A stretch of 64,000 bases of DNA from positions 1 through 64,000 of the forward strand of contig JAUNCZ010000007.1 in the NCBI GenBank assembly GCA_030526405.1, written 5' to 3'. Source of the stretch: Lachnospiraceae bacterium (GTDB lineage: Bacteria > Bacillota > Clostridia > Lachnospirales > Lachnospiraceae). The notes under the pieces are model-generated. The model was given only the letters and a program-made list of their open reading frames with translations, searched no databases and was not told the origin of the DNA. Below are positions 44,371 through 53,659 of the stretch, one piece after another. The position numbers were made by a program, and so were the translations under genes. Position 1 is the first letter of the stretch. Each line of letters starts with the position of its first letter.

Positions 44371-44634
44371 ACCTGAATCCTTTTCTCTGAAACGAAAAGG
44401 CTGTCGCCTCCTCCCTCAGAGAATTACCCTTTCTGTTTCTTTTTCATTAAACGTCACACCGATGAGGCAGCAACTCTCGTTTTTCCTGAAAGAAATCCCT
44501 CTCTGTAGCCGGAAAAATCAAAAAATCTTCACTACCTCATGGAGTTTTTTCTCTGAGTATGCGATAATCATTACTGTTACACGGATACAAGTACCGTTAA
44601 CCTGATTCAACACACTGTGACACAGGAGAATCCC

Positions 44635-45369
44635 ATGCATCTGTACTATTTATTCTCAGAACCATCCAATTGGACCAATCTGGACGAAGCACTGCTTGCC
44701 TATGTTTCAGAAGAACGTAAAAAGAAGATTACTGCCTACCATCAGGCAAAGGACAAACGGCAGTCTCTCTATGCAGCGCTCCTTCTGAGCTATGCCTGTA
44801 CAGATCAGTATGATCTGCCTTTCGGAGAAATCGATCCCCTCTGGCCCAGAACAGGAAAGCCTGTTCTTCAGACCCATCCTGAAATCCACTTCAGCCTGGC
44901 TCATTCCGGCCTTTGCGCTGCTGTTGCCGTTTCTGATGAAGAAGTCGGTCTGGATGCAGAACTGATCGGAAAGGCACCTCTGGAAACCATGAGGAAGGCA
45001 TTTACACCAGCAGAAGCCCTGCAGGTCTGCCAGTCTGCTGATCCCAATCTGGAATTCTACCGGATCTGGACCCGCAAGGAGGCCTACGGAAAATACCTGG
45101 GAACGGGTCTGTCCAGCACGGTATTTAAAACAGATACCCTGCTGCAGGAGCATGACTGCAGAATCACAGAGGGCATTCTCAAAAGGAATACTCCCCTGGA
45201 AAGATCTGCCTGCTTTGCGGATCTTCCTGTCTGGAATCCGGGCTCCTCTGAGGACTCTTCTGCAGTAGCCGATCACCTGTACTTTTCTGTTTACGGAAAA
45301 ACAGAGCCGGCAGAGCTGATCCCCGTCTCCTTTGAAGCTCTTATGGAATATGTGCTTCTCTGTGTCTGA
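44635..45369 (+). CDS. 4'-phosphopantetheinyl transferase (Sfp-like)
   Basis: 244 residues. It transfers phosphopantetheine from CoA to a carrier-protein Ser. Motifs: FSLAHSGLCAAVAVSDEEVG, VGLDAELIG (metal-binding acidic pair) and FYRIWTRKEAYGKYLGTGLS. No NRPS or PKS gene is in the window, so the target carrier is unknown. I used the ATG at 44635, which has CAGGAG 6 bases upstream; a GTG 6 codons earlier includes that site. Confidence 0.88.
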   Translation: MHLYYLFSEPSNWTNLDEALLAYVSEERKKKITAYHQAKDKRQSLYAALLLSYACTDQYDLPFGEIDPLWPRTGKPVLQTHPEIHFSLAHSGLCAAVAVSDEEVGLDAELIGKAPLETMRKAFTPAEALQVCQSADPNLEFYRIWTRKEAYGKYLGTGLSSTVFKTDTLLQEHDCRITEGILKRNTPLERSACFADLPVWNPGSSEDSSAVADHLYFSVYGKTEPAELIPVSFEALMEYVLLCV

Positions 45370-45475
45370 GAAAAATGCTTATCTCTATCATAGCACTTTT
45401 TTCAAAAAGCGTCGAATCAGAGACTACTTGTACCTGTTATCCGAAAACTACCATTCATCTTGAAAAGAGGAACCC

Positions 45476-46831
45476 ATGAAACATCATTATCTGATTGATT
45501 ATGAAAACGTGCACGAGGATGGACTGACAGGTCTGAACACCATCGAGGAGGATGCCATCATTCACATCTTTTATTCTGACCGTGCAAGAAAACTGGACCT
45601 GGATTCCTTCCGTGAAGGCCAGATCCTGCAGATTGAGGCACTGAAGGTGCCTGTTGGAAAACAGTCTCTGGACATGCAGCTGGTAAGCTACATGGGCTAC
45701 CTGATGGGACGTGAAAAGGGTGAGGGCAATGCCTACATTATTGTCAGCAAGGACAACGGCTACCTGAACTCCATCCCCTTCTGGAAGCAGATTATGCGAG
45801 ATGGTACCACCGTCGAGGTGCGCCCTCAGATCCGACCTCAGACTGCGGAGGATCAGAAAACAGAGACCCCTCTCAGAAAGGAGACCGCAAGAAGGGAAAG
45901 AAGAAGAGGTACCGCCCGCCAGGAAGCGCTCCGTCAGGAAAACGCTCCAAAACAGGAAGCTGTTGCCCATCAGGAATCTGTTCTCAAACAGGAAAATGTT
46001 CCAAAACAGGAGACTGCCTCTCAGCTACCAGAAGCAGTAAAATCCGAAGTTGAACACATTACAGCACCGGAACCGAAAAATGCCCCCCCTCGCCAGGAGA
46101 AGAACGAACGTCGCTCCCGCAACAGAGGACGGGGTCGTAATCGCCGTCTTGAAGTCCAGGAGACTTCTGAAGCAGCAGCTCCAACTGCAGAGAACATTGT
46201 TGTCGCAGCAGAAGAAGCTTCTACTGTTGCCGAAGGGCCTGCTACTGTTGTTGAGGCACCTGCTTCTGTTGCGGAAGCACCTTCCACTGATGACGAAGCA
46301 TCTGCTTCTGTAACCGAAACTGCTACTGCTGTTGCTGAGGCACCTGCTCCTGTAGAGGAAGCACCTTCCACTGATGACGAAGCATCTGCCCCTGTGACTG
46401 AAGTACCAGCTCCTGCTGCTGAAGTATCTACTACTGTTGCCGAGAGCCCTGCTCCTGCTGCTGAAGTACCTGTTTCTGCAAAAGAAGAGCCCTCTGTTAT
46501 GACAGAAGCTTCTGACCCAACCCCTGAAAAACAGGTTTCCACAGAGGAAGAATCCACCGCTTCCCCGGGAATGAAGCAGAGAAAATCCCGTAACAGACGA
46601 AAAAATCCATCACAGGAAAAATCTCTGGATCGTTCCGCCCTGAACACTGCTGTAATGCAGACACTGTCCAAGGCAAACGTGGATGCTGTTACCACCGGAA
46701 AGATTTCTTCCATTGTTATGAAATATGCTTCCGAGAAGAACAACAAAACCCTGACCTACAGAGAGATCATCAAGGCTCTTGGTCAGAAAGAGGGACTCCC
46801 TCTTTACAATCATATCAAATCCCTCCTGTAA
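45476..46831 (+). CDS. PIN-like domain protein with long low-complexity linker
   Basis: 451 residues. The N-terminal 120 or so residues (HYLIDYENVHEDGL with acidic residues, SLDMQLVSYMGYLMG, AYIIVSKDNGYL) form a PIN/NYN-like nuclease fold. A linker of about 250 residues is rich in Ala, Glu, Pro and Thr, with Arg-rich stretches and the repeated unit EAPSTDDEAS. A C-terminal helical domain of about 80 residues follows. The Arg stretches (RSRNRGRGRNRR) may bind RNA. Possible role: RNA metabolism. RBS GAAAAGAGGA upstream. Confidence 0.75.
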   Translation: MKHHYLIDYENVHEDGLTGLNTIEEDAIIHIFYSDRARKLDLDSFREGQILQIEALKVPVGKQSLDMQLVSYMGYLMGREKGEGNAYIIVSKDNGYLNSIPFWKQIMRDGTTVEVRPQIRPQTAEDQKTETPLRKETARRERRRGTARQEALRQENAPKQEAVAHQESVLKQENVPKQETASQLPEAVKSEVEHITAPEPKNAPPRQEKNERRSRNRGRGRNRRLEVQETSEAAAPTAENIVVAAEEASTVAEGPATVVEAPASVAEAPSTDDEASASVTETATAVAEAPAPVEEAPSTDDEASAPVTEVPAPAAEVSTTVAESPAPAAEVPVSAKEEPSVMTEASDPTPEKQVSTEEESTASPGMKQRKSRNRRKNPSQEKSLDRSALNTAVMQTLSKANVDAVTTGKISSIVMKYASEKNNKTLTYREIIKALGQKEGLPLYNHIKSLL

Positions 46832-47197
46832 CAGAGGTTCAGGAGGATATGGGGCTCTGTTCTGCATAAGTTCTGACGGAATCTCGTTTCTCTGCATGTG
46901 TGGTTTCCTGCGCCAGGACCAATCTGCTGGCAGGAATGGACAAAAAGGTTTCGCCTCTGATGTAGGTTCTGGCAGCTCTGTTTATCCTGAAGAATATCCT
47001 TCCACAAAGGGAATTCTGCAAAAAATCGGCCTGTTTCCTGTTTTTTGTCGCAAATAGAAAAAGAAAATAGATTCTTTTGATAGAAATCCACCTGTTTTCC
47101 AATTAAACTGTGAAATATAACACAATTGAACCAGACCGACAATTTTGTTCAATTGTACTATTTTTTCGCAAGTTTTTTGGAAAGGATGGATACCGCT
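46832..47197. other. Gene-free region upstream of the AraC gene
   Basis: No supported ORF. Near the right end is the inverted repeat ACAATTGAAC ... GTTCAATTGT described separately. I see no strong promoter with good spacing. Confidence 0.4.
47122..47156. promoter_or_regulatory. Inverted repeat, candidate operator of the AraC-type regulator
   Basis: Perfect 10-bp repeats ACAATTGAAC (47122-47131) and GTTCAATTGT (47147-47156) separated by 15 bases, 42 bases upstream of the start codon. Confidence 0.5.
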
Positions 47198-48157
47198 ATG
47201 AATCCATATCTTACAATCAGAAATAAACCGGAACAGGGAAAACCGGTCACCAATGACGCCTTAAAGGAGCAGGGACACGGCTTTGAAAATGCCTACAGCT
47301 TTCATTATTTCCGCAATGTATTTGAGTGGGATGCCAATGAATGCTTTAACTGGCACTGGCATGATGAATTTGAAATCTCCTATGTAAACTGTGAAGAGCT
47401 GATCTGTGATATTGAGAACGAACACATTCATCTTCACAAGGGAGACTGTCTCTTTATCAACAGCCGGACCCTGCACCAGTACACCTGTGTGTCAAAGGAG
47501 CTTTCTGTGGGCATGTGGGACAGTATTCTCTTCCGTCCTGAGCTGATTGCCCCTGCCGACTCTCTTCTCTATCAGAAATATGTCAGTCCGATCATTCATT
47601 CGGACCGGTCCTATCTTCTTTTCAGAAAAGAGGATGAATGGCAGAACGAGATTCTTAAGTTCATTGAGGATGCCTACCGGATCTGTGAGGAGAACAATTA
47701 CTTTTCCGAGTTGCAGCTGCAGACCTGCCTTCTGACCTTCTGGCAGCTTCTTGCAAGCCATCAGGAGCTGTTCCCACCGATGAATTCTGAATCACCCTCC
47801 TGCCTGGATCAGGAGCGTCTGAGAGCAATGCTGAAATTCATCTGGAACAATTATCACAGGAATATCTCTCTGGAAAATATTGCTGATGCAGCATTTATCA
47901 GTGTACGTACTGCCCAGCGCTGTTTCCGGAAGACCATTCAGACAACACCCCTTCTGTATCTGCAGAACTACCGACTGCTCTGCGCCAAGGGAAAACTGTT
48001 GTCCAGCTCCGGCACTATTCTTGAAACTGCACTTTCCTGCGGTTTTGAGAGCAGTTCCTATTTCGACAGAATCTTTAAAAAGGTCTACAATGAGACACCC
48101 CGTCAGTACATTAAGAGAATGAAAAATGCTCCTTCCCAGACAGATGAGGAGCACTGA
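47198..48157 (+). CDS. AraC family transcriptional regulator
   Basis: 319 residues. N-terminal cupin sensor domain with NWHWHDEFEISYV (about 48-60) and HKGDCLFINSRTLHQY; C-terminal double HTH with ISLENIADAAFISVRTAQRC and ALSCGFESSSYFDRIFKKVY ... TPRQYIKRM. The ligand is probably a sugar or other small molecule. No adjacent metabolic operon points to a target. Start ATG at 47198 is preceded by AAAGGATGG; the longer in-frame ORF from 47126 lacks a ribosome site. Confidence 0.88.
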   Translation: MNPYLTIRNKPEQGKPVTNDALKEQGHGFENAYSFHYFRNVFEWDANECFNWHWHDEFEISYVNCEELICDIENEHIHLHKGDCLFINSRTLHQYTCVSKELSVGMWDSILFRPELIAPADSLLYQKYVSPIIHSDRSYLLFRKEDEWQNEILKFIEDAYRICEENNYFSELQLQTCLLTFWQLLASHQELFPPMNSESPSCLDQERLRAMLKFIWNNYHRNISLENIADAAFISVRTAQRCFRKTIQTTPLLYLQNYRLLCAKGKLLSSSGTILETALSCGFESSSYFDRIFKKVYNETPRQYIKRMKNAPSQTDEEH

Positions 48158-48235
48158 AGCTGTGCCTCTATGCTAAAAACATGCTGTTTAGTGATTTGAC
48201 CGAATTTCCATCAATATACTTTGTCTGCTGACAAA

Positions 48236-48286
48236 AAATGGAGTGTGAAATAACGAATTCACGTTATTTCACACTCCATTTTTGTG
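48236..48286. terminator. Bidirectional terminator
   Basis: ATGGAGTGTGAAATAACG ... CGTTATTTCACACTCCAT perfect 18-bp stem with a TTTTT tail. Confidence 0.92.
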
Positions 48287-48291
48287 TTTTT

Positions 48292-49035
48292 CTAACTCTG
48301 TTCCGGCTTTTTCGCGATCACAAACCATTTCATGCCTTTGGACGCCTGATCCTCCAGCAGTCTCTGGTCACAGCGCAGCACCTGAAAACCATTTTTCCGA
48401 AGAAGGTTACAGATGACAGAGGTATCATGCACCGTCTCTGTGATATTTTCCTCGAAGGTCTGAATACCATCCTCAAATACGGTTACCTTCAGATTGATAA
48501 TCCCCTCCGCATTCTGGGTGATCATGAACTGGGCTGTAACAGAATCATCCCACACCAGATCGATGGGTTCTCCCAGTGCCACCTCATTGTCGTCCAGAAT
48601 ATCGAAGATAAAATATCCACCTGGATTCAGATACTGAAATACGTTGCTGAAAATCTTATCCACGTTCTCCAGCTCTGTAATGTGGTTCATGGCATCACCG
48701 GTGCAGGTTACCAGATCGAATCTTTCCTCCGGAAGATAGGTGATCATATCCGCCACCTCGTAGGGAATTTCCGGATCCCTCTCTCTGGCAATGGCGATCA
48801 TTCCCTCGGAAAAATCCATGCCTGCAGACTGGATTCCGTTCTTTTTCAGCACTTCACACAGTACGCCGGGACCACAGGCCAGATCCATACTTTTCTTCAC
48901 CTGGATTCCATGCCGCTCCAGATAGATCAGCAGCTGCTCTCCAAATGCTTCCGGAAAATAATTCCATCCAAATTCATTGTAAACCTTACAGAATGCCTTG
49001 CTGTACATCGCCTTCCAAGCCCCTTTCCAGATCAT
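48292..49035 (-). CDS. SAM-dependent methyltransferase
   Basis: 247 residues. Class I fold: MDLACGPGVLCEVLKKNG (motif I), GMDFSEGMIAIARER (acidic loop) and FDLVTCTGDAMNHI (motif post-I). The substrate is unknown. Its start overlaps the stop of the upstream gene by 4 bases, so translation is coupled. A second ATG nine codons in has a closer GGAAGG, and either start is possible. Confidence 0.8.
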   Translation of the reverse strand: MIWKGAWKAMYSKAFCKVYNEFGWNYFPEAFGEQLLIYLERHGIQVKKSMDLACGPGVLCEVLKKNGIQSAGMDFSEGMIAIARERDPEIPYEVADMITYLPEERFDLVTCTGDAMNHITELENVDKIFSNVFQYLNPGGYFIFDILDDNEVALGEPIDLVWDDSVTAQFMITQNAEGIINLKVTVFEDGIQTFEENITETVHDTSVICNLLRKNGFQVLRCDQRLLEDQASKGMKWFVIAKKPEQS

Positions 49036-50606
49036 ACCTTATGGGCATGGTCCTCTTTCTTTCTGTTGTTCTCCTCTGTATTGGCGGCAGTTTTCTCCAC
49101 TGTGGAGAATTCCCTTTCCAGGTCACTGATCTCCTGCAGAAGGAAGTCCAGATCCTCCTCCTCCTCTGCGAAAGATTCACCGACTCTGTTCAGTTCCTCC
49201 CTGGCCAGCCGCTCCTTCTCTCTCCTGATCTTCTTGCGAAGATACTTTTTCCTTCTCTCCACATGAAGAATCTGAATGTATCTTCCTATTCCGATCAGTA
49301 CAGCCAGAAGAAGTGCACCTGCAATGATCAGAAACTCCCAGGAAAGTCTGTTTTTCTGTGTTTTTTCAAAGGTGGGACCCTTCCCATCGGAGCCCTGATC
49401 TCCAGCTGCCGGAGCTGTCTCCTTTTCTCTGTAGGAAACAGCGATTCTGTGATCCTCATACACATCTGCAAAGGTATAGGAGGCAGGATATTCCCTGGGA
49501 TCCAGTTCAACACCGTCCACCACCACAGACTGCAGGGTAAAGCCCGGTTCAGGCTTATACTGGACGGTATAACTGCCGCCCTTCAGCACCTCATGGGAAT
49601 CTGAGATCATTCCGTTGCTGCACTCTGTTCTGATGGAATACCGATAGCCCCCCAGTTCCGTTTTATACCAGGCATAGCTCCGTTTCCCCTTCTTGCTCAT
49701 AATATTTACAGTAACAACGAAAACCCCATCCTCCACCTCGCAGATGGATTCCGGCTCAACCTTCTTTGTGCCTGCTGTCTCCAGATCCATCTCCAGCTGC
49801 TTCAGAAGCTTAAACTGGATGGGATAGTCATCAGGTGCATAGTCTCCTCCGTCATCGATCTCATACACGTTCATGTAGCTTCCCATTCCCTCCCAGTCAA
49901 AGGTGAGGGGAAAGTTCATGATATAATCTCCGCAGACACAGAGATCCTGGGAATTGGAGCCCAGCCCCAGAATACTCTCAGCAAGCAGGACTTTTCCGTC
50001 TGTATCCGCCAGCTTGTTGAAATTGCCGTCCAGAATCTTGATCCCGTAGTCCCCCTCTGCATTTGCCTGGATAATATATCTGCCCTTTTCAGGATAATAG
50101 CCTATTCCAAGAATATTGTAATAATCTGCAACCCTGATACTGCGAACATAATCCAGTGTATGGGGATCCATCACAAGGATACAGCCCCTGTTTTCCGGAT
50201 TATTGCTGGTATAGGGTGCAACATAGATCTCATCCGTTGCGGGATTATAGCACATGCCATTGCAGTGCTCCCAGTCCCAGCTGTCATTGATAAATGCCAG
50301 GGAATACTGTTCCACAGGATTCCCTTCCTCATCCCAGGGATTTTTATAATAGGCATAGACAATGTCATTGTCCGCACAGTTATCCCCGGAATTCTCCATA
50401 CAGATAATATAGTCATCGGTGGCACAGATGGACTGCACAACACCGCTTTTTGTCTTAACACTTTTTTCCAGAATCTTTTCCCACTTCAGGTCATCAAAGG
50501 CAGCTGCCCCGCTGGCATTTTTGGCAAATGCCATCTCCGGTGCCATTCCAAGCAGCAGCACTGCCGCCATCAGACCTGTGGTACTCCTCTTCACGATCCG
50601 ATTCAA
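49032..50606 (-). CDS. Secreted/membrane propeller-like protein
   Basis: 524 residues. A signal peptide (LMAAVLLLGMAPEMAFA) is followed by a domain with repeated Trp/Asp/Tyr-containing strands (IYVAPYTSNNPENRGCILVM; MCYNPATDEI), which suggests a beta-propeller, then a small beta domain (GGSYTVQYKPEPGFTLQS), a transmembrane helix (about 425-445) and a Glu/Arg-rich coiled coil to the C-terminus. The TTG start has AGGGGG 6 bases upstream. Ligand unknown. It lies 21 bases after nrdR and leads into the methyltransferase. Confidence 0.7.
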   Translation of the reverse strand: MNRIVKRSTTGLMAAVLLLGMAPEMAFAKNASGAAAFDDLKWEKILEKSVKTKSGVVQSICATDDYIICMENSGDNCADNDIVYAYYKNPWDEEGNPVEQYSLAFINDSWDWEHCNGMCYNPATDEIYVAPYTSNNPENRGCILVMDPHTLDYVRSIRVADYYNILGIGYYPEKGRYIIQANAEGDYGIKILDGNFNKLADTDGKVLLAESILGLGSNSQDLCVCGDYIMNFPLTFDWEGMGSYMNVYEIDDGGDYAPDDYPIQFKLLKQLEMDLETAGTKKVEPESICEVEDGVFVVTVNIMSKKGKRSYAWYKTELGGYRYSIRTECSNGMISDSHEVLKGGSYTVQYKPEPGFTLQSVVVDGVELDPREYPASYTFADVYEDHRIAVSYREKETAPAAGDQGSDGKGPTFEKTQKNRLSWEFLIIAGALLLAVLIGIGRYIQILHVERRKKYLRKKIRREKERLAREELNRVGESFAEEEEDLDFLLQEISDLEREFSTVEKTAANTEENNRKKEDHAHKV

Positions 50607-50627
50607 TTGTATCCCCCTGCCGAAGAG

Positions 50628-51077
50628 TTACTGCAGAAACTTCTTCAGCTCATCCATAAATGTATTTACATCCTTAAACTCCCTGTAGACAGAGGCAAAA
50701 CGAACATAGGCCACAGGATCAAGATCCTTCAGCCTGCTCATGACCATCTCACCGATCTCTGTACTGGAAATCTCTTTTTCTTCTCTTGTATACACTTCGT
50801 TCTCGATCTGATCCACCACCTCTGTGATCTCCTGCAAAGAAACAGGGCGCTTATGGCAGGCTCTCAGAATGCCCGCCTGGATCTTGCTTCTCTCGAACTG
50901 TTCTCTGTTTTCATCCTTTTTGATCACCACCACAGGGATCATCTCCACCTTCTCATAGGTGGTAAATCGTTTGCCGCAGGAGTCACACATTCTTCTTCTT
51001 CGAATGGCATTGCATTCCTCCACAGGGCGTGAATCCACAACACGTGTATTATCCTGATTACAAAACGGACATTTCAT
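50628..51077 (-). CDS. nrdR: Transcriptional repressor NrdR
   Basis: 149 residues. Zinc ribbon with CPFCNQDNTRVVDSRP and CDSCGKRFTTYE, followed by an ATP-cone domain (VVVIKKDENREQFERSKIQAG). It represses ribonucleotide reductase genes through NrdR boxes. No nrd gene is in this window. Stop codon of coaX lies 15 bases upstream. Confidence 0.95.
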   Translation of the reverse strand: MKCPFCNQDNTRVVDSRPVEECNAIRRRRMCDSCGKRFTTYEKVEMIPVVVIKKDENREQFERSKIQAGILRACHKRPVSLQEITEVVDQIENEVYTREEKEISSTEIGEMVMSRLKDLDPVAYVRFASVYREFKDVNTFMDELKKFLQ

Positions 51078-51092
51078 ACTCTGTACCTCCTG

Positions 51093-51857
51093 TCAGCGGT
51101 TTTTATCATATATGATCTTCAGCCCCTTCAGGAGCAGATCAGGGTCCATGGGTATTTTTCGTTCGCAGTGGGGAATAACGGCCTCAGCCAGAGCACCGGT
51201 GGCCACCACTGTACAACTGCGCTTCAGTTCCAGCTCAATGCGTCTGATCATATTGTCAATGGCTGATGCATGGCCGAAGATTACACCGCTTTTCATGCAG
51301 TCAATGGTATTGCGGCCAATGAGATTTCTGGGGGCTTCCAGAGCAATCTGAGGAAGCAGAGATGTCTGCTCCACCAGTGAATCCAGTCCTGTTCGAACTC
51401 CCGGAAGGACAATTCCACCGATATACTGCTTTTTCTCATTTACCACAGAAAAAGTGGTGGCGGTGCCAAGATCCACGATCACCACAGGAAGCGGGTATTC
51501 CGCTGCAGCTGCCACCGCATCCACCAGAAGGTCACTGCCCAGCTGGGCCGGCTGATCGATCACAATATTCATGCCGCTTTTCACTCCGGGACCCACCACC
51601 TTTACATTCTCCACAGAGAACTTCTCCAGGGCACCCTTCAGCACCGCTGTCAGTTCAGGAACCACCGAGCAGATGATTCCTCCCTCAATTCTTTTCGGTG
51701 ATACCTCGTGAAGCTCCAGGATGCTTTTCAGACTGATGGCATACTCCATCTCTGTTCTGTGGCGATTTGCAGACAGTCTCTCCACAAAAATGATCCCCTT
51801 TGCATCGATACAGCCTACTACAATATTCGTATTTCCCACATCTATTGCAATAATCAT
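51093..51857 (-). CDS. coaX: Type III pantothenate kinase
   Basis: 254 residues. First step of CoA synthesis. IAIDVGNTNIVVG (phosphate 1), GSDLLVDAVAA and IVDLGTATTFSVV (phosphate 2), GGIVLPGVRTGLDSL. Type III enzymes are not feedback-inhibited by CoA. The ATG at 51857 has AAGGAGAG upstream; a longer in-frame reading to 51905 runs into the family-1 repeat. Confidence 0.95.
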   Translation of the reverse strand: MIIAIDVGNTNIVVGCIDAKGIIFVERLSANRHRTEMEYAISLKSILELHEVSPKRIEGGIICSVVPELTAVLKGALEKFSVENVKVVGPGVKSGMNIVIDQPAQLGSDLLVDAVAAAAEYPLPVVIVDLGTATTFSVVNEKKQYIGGIVLPGVRTGLDSLVEQTSLLPQIALEAPRNLIGRNTIDCMKSGVIFGHASAIDNMIRRIELELKRSCTVVATGALAEAVIPHCERKIPMDPDLLLKGLKIIYDKNR

Positions 51858-51885
51858 TGTAACTCTCCTTTTCTGAGCAGCCAAA

Positions 51886-51979
51886 GGAACAACGTACGTT
51901 TGCAACGCACTATCGCAGCCAACATTTTACATTAAACGCAACTTTGTTCCGCGCGCGTAATGAAAGTGGAGCTGCGCAT
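51886..51979. repeat. Interspersed repeat family 1, copy 3
   Basis: GGAACAACGTACGTTTGCAA ... AACATTTTACATTAAACGCA, ACTTTGTTCCGCGCGCG, then GGAGCTGCGCAT. It is close to the copy at 4617 and lies directly between coaX and a terminator. Confidence 0.78.
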
Positions 51980-52012
51980 AAAAAAGAGCTGCCGCATCCG
52001 CTGCGACAGCTC
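51976..52012 (-). terminator. Terminator of the SEC-C gene
   Basis: AGAGCTGTCGCAGC ... GCGGCAGCTCT imperfect hairpin followed on the minus strand by TTTTTT. Confidence 0.82.
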
Positions 52013-52071
52013 TGAAATTCCTGTTTCTTCAGGCAGCTTCACTTGTGTTCTCCAAAGAGCTTCAAGTGAAA

Positions 52072-52572
52072 TTATTTACCGCAGCAATGTTTGTATTTTT
52101 TGCCGCTTCCACATGGACATGGCTCGTTTCTTCCAACCTTTTTCTCTTTTACGATTGTGCCGGATTTTTTCTGCTCAAGATACAGTGCTTTTTTCTTCTC
52201 AGCAGTAAAGATCTCATCCCACATTGGCAGCTCGTACAGCCACTCAGCTTTCGCATCTACCATGTTTTTGTAAAGAGACTCTTTATCAAACTCAAGGCTA
52301 ACCTCTGTGTTCTCATCCATCTCCTCGATTGGGTTTGGAGTCTTCAGGGAATCGTTGATTCCATCCAGGAATCCTGTCATGTTCATAACGCTGATTCCGT
52401 ATTTGTCAGCCAGCTCTTTCACTGTTCCCTTTACAACCTCATCCGGGTTTGAAAGAAGCTGCTCGTAAATTCCTTTCTCAAGAAGGAAATAGTTGTTCCA
52501 AAATCTCTCTAACTGGCCTCTGTCAGCCTGCTGATCGTAAGCAAGTGCTCTCCAATCCTGTAATAATGCCAT
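52072..52572 (-). CDS. SEC-C metal-binding motif protein
   Basis: 166 residues. The C-terminus [20 protein letters not shown] is the SEC-C zinc motif found in SecA and in many small proteins. The N-terminal 130 residues are helical and mixed-charge, with no recognised domain. Family role is unclear; it may bind the ribosome or nascent chains by analogy with SecA. Single-gene unit. Confidence 0.8.
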   Translation of the reverse strand: MALLQDWRALAYDQQADRGQLERFWNNYFLLEKGIYEQLLSNPDEVVKGTVKELADKYGISVMNMTGFLDGINDSLKTPNPIEEMDENTEVSLEFDKESLYKNMVDAKAEWLYELPMWDEIFTAEKKKALYLEQKKSGTIVKEKKVGRNEPCPCGSGKKYKHCCGK

Positions 52573-52733
52573 AATAATTTCCTTTCTGTTGCGCTCTCAT
52601 CTATTGAAAAATCTATTGATAAACAGAGAGCATAATACTTTATTCAGTATATACGAAACAGTCAAAATATGCAAGTCAGCTTTCTTTCAGGATTTCACAC
52701 AATTTTTATTAAGAATATTCAGAAATAATTTAT

Positions 52734-52762
52734 TTGCCACTTTTTATCAACTGAGCTAGAAT
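52734..52762 (+). promoter_or_regulatory. Promoter of the PAP2 phosphatase gene
   Basis: TTGCCA (52734-52739), 17-base spacer, TAGAAT (52757-52762), 54 bases upstream of the ATG. Confidence 0.72.
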
Positions 52763-52815
52763 ATAGAGAGTTTGGACTACTGATCGATTTTCACATTTCA
52801 AAAAGAGGTGACATA

Positions 52816-53520
52816 ATGGAACTTCCTCATCATCAGCACCGCTGGAAAATGCTGAAAGGTGTTTTCATGTACCTGATTCTTTATATGATCTGCTTTTGTC
52901 TTCTGGAGCAACGGGATGTTCCTGTACATCTGATCACCTGCAAGCTGGATCAGATGATCCCATTCTGTGAATGGTTTATCATCCCCTATTATCTCTGGTT
53001 TCTTTATATTGCAGTCTTTCTTTTCTGGTTTGCCTTCGGTCCTTCCGACCTGGAGGAATTCCGCCGCTACAGCCTTTACCTCTGTACCGGCATGACCATC
53101 TTCCTGTTTGTGTCCTGGATCTGGCCCAATGGTCTGGCAATCCGCCCCACGGCATTTCCCCGGGACAATATGCTGACCAGCCTTGTAAAGGGACTGTATA
53201 AAACAGATACCCCCACCAATGTTTTTCCCAGCATTCACGTATTTAATTCCCTGGCCACCACCATGGCGGTGTGGGAAAGCAGATACTTTCGAAAAAAAAC
53301 TGCTGCCAGATGGAGTTCTCTGATTCTGACTGTGCTGATTGTTCTCTCCACTCTGTTTCTGAAACAGCATTCTGTGGTGGATATGACAGCGGGCCTGCTG
53401 CTGGGCTGGCTTCTGTGGTACGTGTGCTACCACAGTTCTCAGGCTTACTGCTATCATGGCAAAAGCCCTCTGCTGAGAAGACACTACAGAAAAAAGCACT
53501 ACAGAAATCTTCATGTTTAA
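52816..53520 (+). CDS. PAP2 superfamily membrane phosphatase
   Basis: 234 residues with about six membrane helices. The phosphatase motifs are PRDNMLTSLVKGLY (C1-like, with Arg/Lys), NVFPSIHVFNS (PSxH) and FLKQHSVVDMTAG (conserved His/Asp). Probably acts on a lipid phosphate such as undecaprenyl-PP or phosphatidate; substrate inferred only. RBS AGAGGTGA upstream. Confidence 0.8.
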   Translation: MELPHHQHRWKMLKGVFMYLILYMICFCLLEQRDVPVHLITCKLDQMIPFCEWFIIPYYLWFLYIAVFLFWFAFGPSDLEEFRRYSLYLCTGMTIFLFVSWIWPNGLAIRPTAFPRDNMLTSLVKGLYKTDTPTNVFPSIHVFNSLATTMAVWESRYFRKKTAARWSSLILTVLIVLSTLFLKQHSVVDMTAGLLLGWLLWYVCYHSSQAYCYHGKSPLLRRHYRKKHYRNLHV

Positions 53521-53618
53521 TAAACTATGAGAAACACGCTTTGCCAGGTTCTCAAGTTATCGCGGCAGTCGCCAAGGTCTCATGCAAGCACGGACTTTGG
53601 CTCGTTGCTCGCGTAAAC

Positions 53619-53650
53619 AACGGGGCTGCCTCAGTTTACTGCGGCAGCCC
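53619..53650 (-). terminator. Terminator of pcrA
   Basis: GGGGCTGCC ... GGCAGCCCC stem directly after pcrA on the minus strand, with only a short T-rich tail. It may also act on the PAP2 transcript. Confidence 0.6.
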
Positions 53651-53659
53651 CAGACTCTT

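Noticed and set aside
45476-46831. Repeat-rich region that might be a CRISPR array
   Set aside because: The repeats are in-frame codon repeats of a low-complexity linker with irregular spacing, not 24-40 base direct repeats with unique spacers. No cas gene is present.
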